7,774 nt of DNA, from positions 1 through 7,774 of the forward strand of contig JAFLCM010000112.1 in the NCBI GenBank assembly GCA_017303565.1, read 5' to 3'. Shown in pieces: positions 5,849 to 7,774 of the stretch (its first letter is position 1; each line of letters starts with the position of its first letter). The notes under the pieces were generated by a model. The model did not search any database. It was not told where the DNA came from and was given only the letters and a program-made list of their open reading frames with translations. This DNA comes from Planctomycetota bacterium (GTDB lineage Bacteria > Planctomycetota > Phycisphaerae > Phycisphaerales > UBA1924). Made by a program: the position numbers and the translations under genes.

Positions 5849-6631
5849 ATGCGCACGCCTCCCGCGTCCATGCTCCTGCTTGCGTTTCTGAGCGCCGCAC
5901 CAGCGGGCGGTGAACCCGCGAGCGCGCCGCCGTCGCCGCCCGATGTTCGGTCACGAGACTTCTCCGGGAAGAGCGACGGCCCGTGGGTTTCACCGCGCCG
6001 TGATGCGCCAACGGATGCGCCGCCGACCGAGAGAATTGACGCCGAGAGCGAGGCGGCGCTCCGCGAGAAGTTGCTCCCGCTGCTCCGCGGCGCGATGGAC
6101 CTGCGCGGCTACCAGCCCGCCGACGCCGAAGCCCTTGCATCGACCATGGCGAAGGTCATGGTCGTTCAACTCGCCGGCAACTACGACCAGGCGGCGGCGC
6201 TCGCCGCAACGATGGGCGGGAGACTGAGAGCCGAGTCGTACCCTGAAGCGAACCGACAAAGGGCCCTGCAGCAGCAGCGGGGACTCTGGGAGTCCGCCGA
6301 GAGTCCTTCCCGCGTGACCCGGCTCCAGTGGTCGCTCGCCTCTGTGCGGGCCTATGACCGTACCGGAAAGGTTGAGCCGGACACGCTGCCGACGGGAAAG
6401 GCCCAGTTGATCAAGCTGTCTCAGGTCGATTGGGGCCACGACTTCGCCAAACACACCGGGAAACCATCGGACATGGTCGCTCTGCGCGTGCCCGTCGTCG
6501 ACGCGAGCGGTGTCGAGGGCGAGGCAATCTTCAGTTACGCCCGGCTCCCCAACTCGGACCGGTGGGTCCCGATCCTGACGCAGGTCATCCACAACCAGCG
6601 AACCCCGCCGCCCAGCGTGAACTTCCTGTAG
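5849..6631 (+). CDS. Secreted protein of unknown function, cysteine-free
   Basis: This 260-residue protein was not recognised. The N-terminus (MLLLAFLSAAPAGG) looks like a Sec signal peptide with likely cleavage after A19. A proline-rich low-complexity stretch follows (about 22-60), probably a flexible linker. Then comes a region likely to be helical, rich in Ala, Glu, Leu and Arg (about 64-150, including AESEAALREKLLPLL), and a C-terminal part with alternating hydrophobic residues (about 185-250) ending near WVPILTQVIHNQR. There is no cysteine anywhere, so it is not a lipoprotein and has no disulfides, unlike its neighbour. No catalytic motif is visible. AGGAG (5835-5839), inside the last codons of the upstream gene, lies 9 nt before the ATG, so translation is probably coupled. 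It may work with the two exported proteins before it, but its role cannot be inferred. Confidence 0.75.
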   Translation: MRTPPASMLLLAFLSAAPAGGEPASAPPSPPDVRSRDFSGKSDGPWVSPRRDAPTDAPPTERIDAESEAALREKLLPLLRGAMDLRGYQPADAEALASTMAKVMVVQLAGNYDQAAALAATMGGRLRAESYPEANRQRALQQQRGLWESAESPSRVTRLQWSLASVRAYDRTGKVEPDTLPTGKAQLIKLSQVDWGHDFAKHTGKPSDMVALRVPVVDASGVEGEAIFSYARLPNSDRWVPILTQVIHNQRTPPPSVNFL

Positions 6632-6677
6632 CAGCGTGCTCGGGCTGAAAGGGGGCACCGTCCTACCATGTCCCTCT

Positions 6678-7774
6678 ATGCCCATCCCGCGCGTCGCCAT
6701 CGTGGGCCGTCCGAACGTCGGCAAGTCGTCCTTGCTGAACATGCTCGCGCGCGCCAAGGTCTCCATCGTTGACCCAGTCCCCGGCGTCACCCGCGACCGC
6801 GTCACCCACCTCTGCGAGGTCGAGGGGCCCGACGCCGGACGCACCAAACTCGTCGAGATGACCGACACGGGCGGCTACGGCGTGTACGTCGCCGAGGGCG
6901 GACGCTTCGACGACGCGGGCGAGGACCTCACCCGTCTCACCGCGCAGATCGAGGCCCAGATCGCCGCCGCCGTCGACAGCGCCGACCTCATCCTCTTCGT
7001 CATCGACGCCCAGGCGGGCGTGACGCCGATGGACGAGGCCATCGCCAAGATGCTGCGCGAGCGGGCGCTCGGCGGCAAGGAGCGGCGCCACATCCCCGTG
7101 CAGGTCGTCGCCAACAAGGTCGACGCCGACAAGTGGGAGGCCTACGCCGTGGAGGGCTCGCGCCTGGGCTTCGGCGAGGCGTGGATGGTGGGGGCGAAGA
7201 ACAACTTCCGGAGGCGCGACTTCTTCGAGCGGCTCTTCGAGGCGCTGCCCGAGCAGACCGCCGACGACCGCCGCCGCGCCGCCGCGGACATGAAGATCGC
7301 GATCGTGGGGCGGCGCAACGCGGGCAAGAGCTCGTTCGTGAACGCCCTCGCGGGCCAGGAACGCTGCATCGTCTCCGAGATCGCCGGCACCACCCGCGAC
7401 GCCATCGACGTGCGTTTCGACATGGACGGCAAGGTGTGCGTCGCCATCGACACCGCCGGCGTCCGCAAGAAGACCAAGATGCACGACCGCGTCGAGCACT
7501 GGGCCTACGAGCGGGCCGTCATGAGCGTCCGCCGCGCCGACGTCGTGCTGCTCGTCCTCGACGCCACCATCGACATCGGCGGCGTCGACAAGCGCCTCGG
7601 GCAGACCGTCCTCGACGAGTTCAAGCCCTGCATCATCGTCGTCAATAAGTGGGACCTCGTCGAGGGCAAGGTCGGGCGCAAGGGCACGGTCGTCACCACC
7701 GAGGACTACCTCGAGTACATCGAGAAGGAACTCAAGGGTATGGCCCACTGCCCGATCGTGTTCACCAGCGCCAA
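6678..7774 (+). CDS. der: GTPase Der (EngA), ribosome assembly, cut by the window end
   Basis: Der has two tandem GTPase domains and a KH-like domain, and is needed for maturation of the large ribosomal subunit. The 365 codons seen hold both GTPase domains. Domain 1 has GRPNVGKS (10-17), T38 in VTRDR, DTGG (63-66) and NKVD (146-149). Domain 2 has GRRNAGKSS (211-219), GTTRD (237-241), DTAG (258-261) and NKWD (323-326). The KH-like domain lies beyond 7774. The second P-loop reads RRNAGKS where most Der proteins have RPNVGKS; the Lys and Ser that bind phosphate are kept. ATG 6678 begins directly with the first strand (PRVAIVG). An ATG at 6668 is in another frame and ends after 34 codons. A GAAAGGGGG run (6647-6655) is too far from 6678 for a normal ribosome site. 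The 46-bp gap to the upstream gene is otherwise plain. Confidence 0.95.
   Translation, partial: MPIPRVAIVGRPNVGKSSLLNMLARAKVSIVDPVPGVTRDRVTHLCEVEGPDAGRTKLVEMTDTGGYGVYVAEGGRFDDAGEDLTRLTAQIEAQIAAAVDSADLILFVIDAQAGVTPMDEAIAKMLRERALGGKERRHIPVQVVANKVDADKWEAYAVEGSRLGFGEAWMVGAKNNFRRRDFFERLFEALPEQTADDRRRAAADMKIAIVGRRNAGKSSFVNALAGQERCIVSEIAGTTRDAIDVRFDMDGKVCVAIDTAGVRKKTKMHDRVEHWAYERAVMSVRRADVVLLVLDATIDIGGVDKRLGQTVLDEFKPCIIVVNKWDLVEGKVGRKGTVVTTEDYLEYIEKELKGMAHCPIVFTSA

Noticed and set aside
6664..6680. TACCAT as a -10 box giving a nearly leaderless der transcript
   Set aside because: It fits a loose TANNNT pattern, but no -35-like box lies at the right distance and such hexamers are frequent by chance.
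6668..6772. Short frame starting at ATG 6668 upstream of and overlapping der
   Set aside because: It ends after 34 Arg/His-rich codons, shows no similarity to anything known and overlaps the der GTPase start. A regulatory leader peptide cannot be supported.
6663..7748. Minus-strand open frame of 361 codons opposite der
   Set aside because: The Der GTPase motifs on the + strand are unambiguous. The antisense frame is repetitive Asp/Val/Gly/Leu sequence typical of codon-bias shadows.

Overview
The window is about two-thirds or more G+C. It looks like chromosome from a planctomycete, possibly of the Phycisphaerae. This is an inference from three things: a prepilin-like protein of the kind that is abundant in Planctomycetota (an AFSLIELL-type N-terminus and a FADGH motif near the C-terminus), a divergent stand-alone GroES, and the overall style of the genes. 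Nothing here fixes the taxonomy. No RNA gene, insertion sequence, phage gene or CRISPR array was seen.

Layout. Positions 1-52 may hold the basic C-terminal tail of a + strand gene that begins outside the window. It converges on an MscS-type mechanosensitive channel gene (minus strand, 64-948). A 55-bp divergent gap separates mscS from a two-gene + strand unit. That unit is a stand-alone GroES (1004-1342) whose stop codon overlaps the GTG start of aroA, EPSP synthase (1339-2715). The 71-bp gap after aroA is filled by two adjoining degenerate arrays of 7-8 nt units. They end exactly at the ATG of a complete MsbA-type ABC half-transporter (2787-4658).

From 4659 the character changes. A G-rich 100-bp spacer carries a possible promoter with a run of nine G between its -35-like and -10-like boxes. 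Three closely spaced genes for exported proteins follow: a type IV prepilin-like protein (4759-5520), an 81-residue mature cysteine-rich protein (5534-5842) and a cysteine-free secreted protein of unknown function (5849-6631). The window ends inside der (from 6678), the double GTPase of ribosome assembly.

The mscS, groES, aroA, ABC and der genes are ordinary core functions. The three-gene export cluster is the least explained part and the best candidate for something undescribed. Its small middle protein has eight cysteines whose spacing reads the same in both directions (C-X12-C-X5-CC-X17-CC-X5-C-X12-C), and the cluster may be driven by a slippage-prone promoter. Function and regulation are inferences. 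The cysteine spacing, the G9 tract, the heptamer arrays and the gene spacing are read directly from the sequence.
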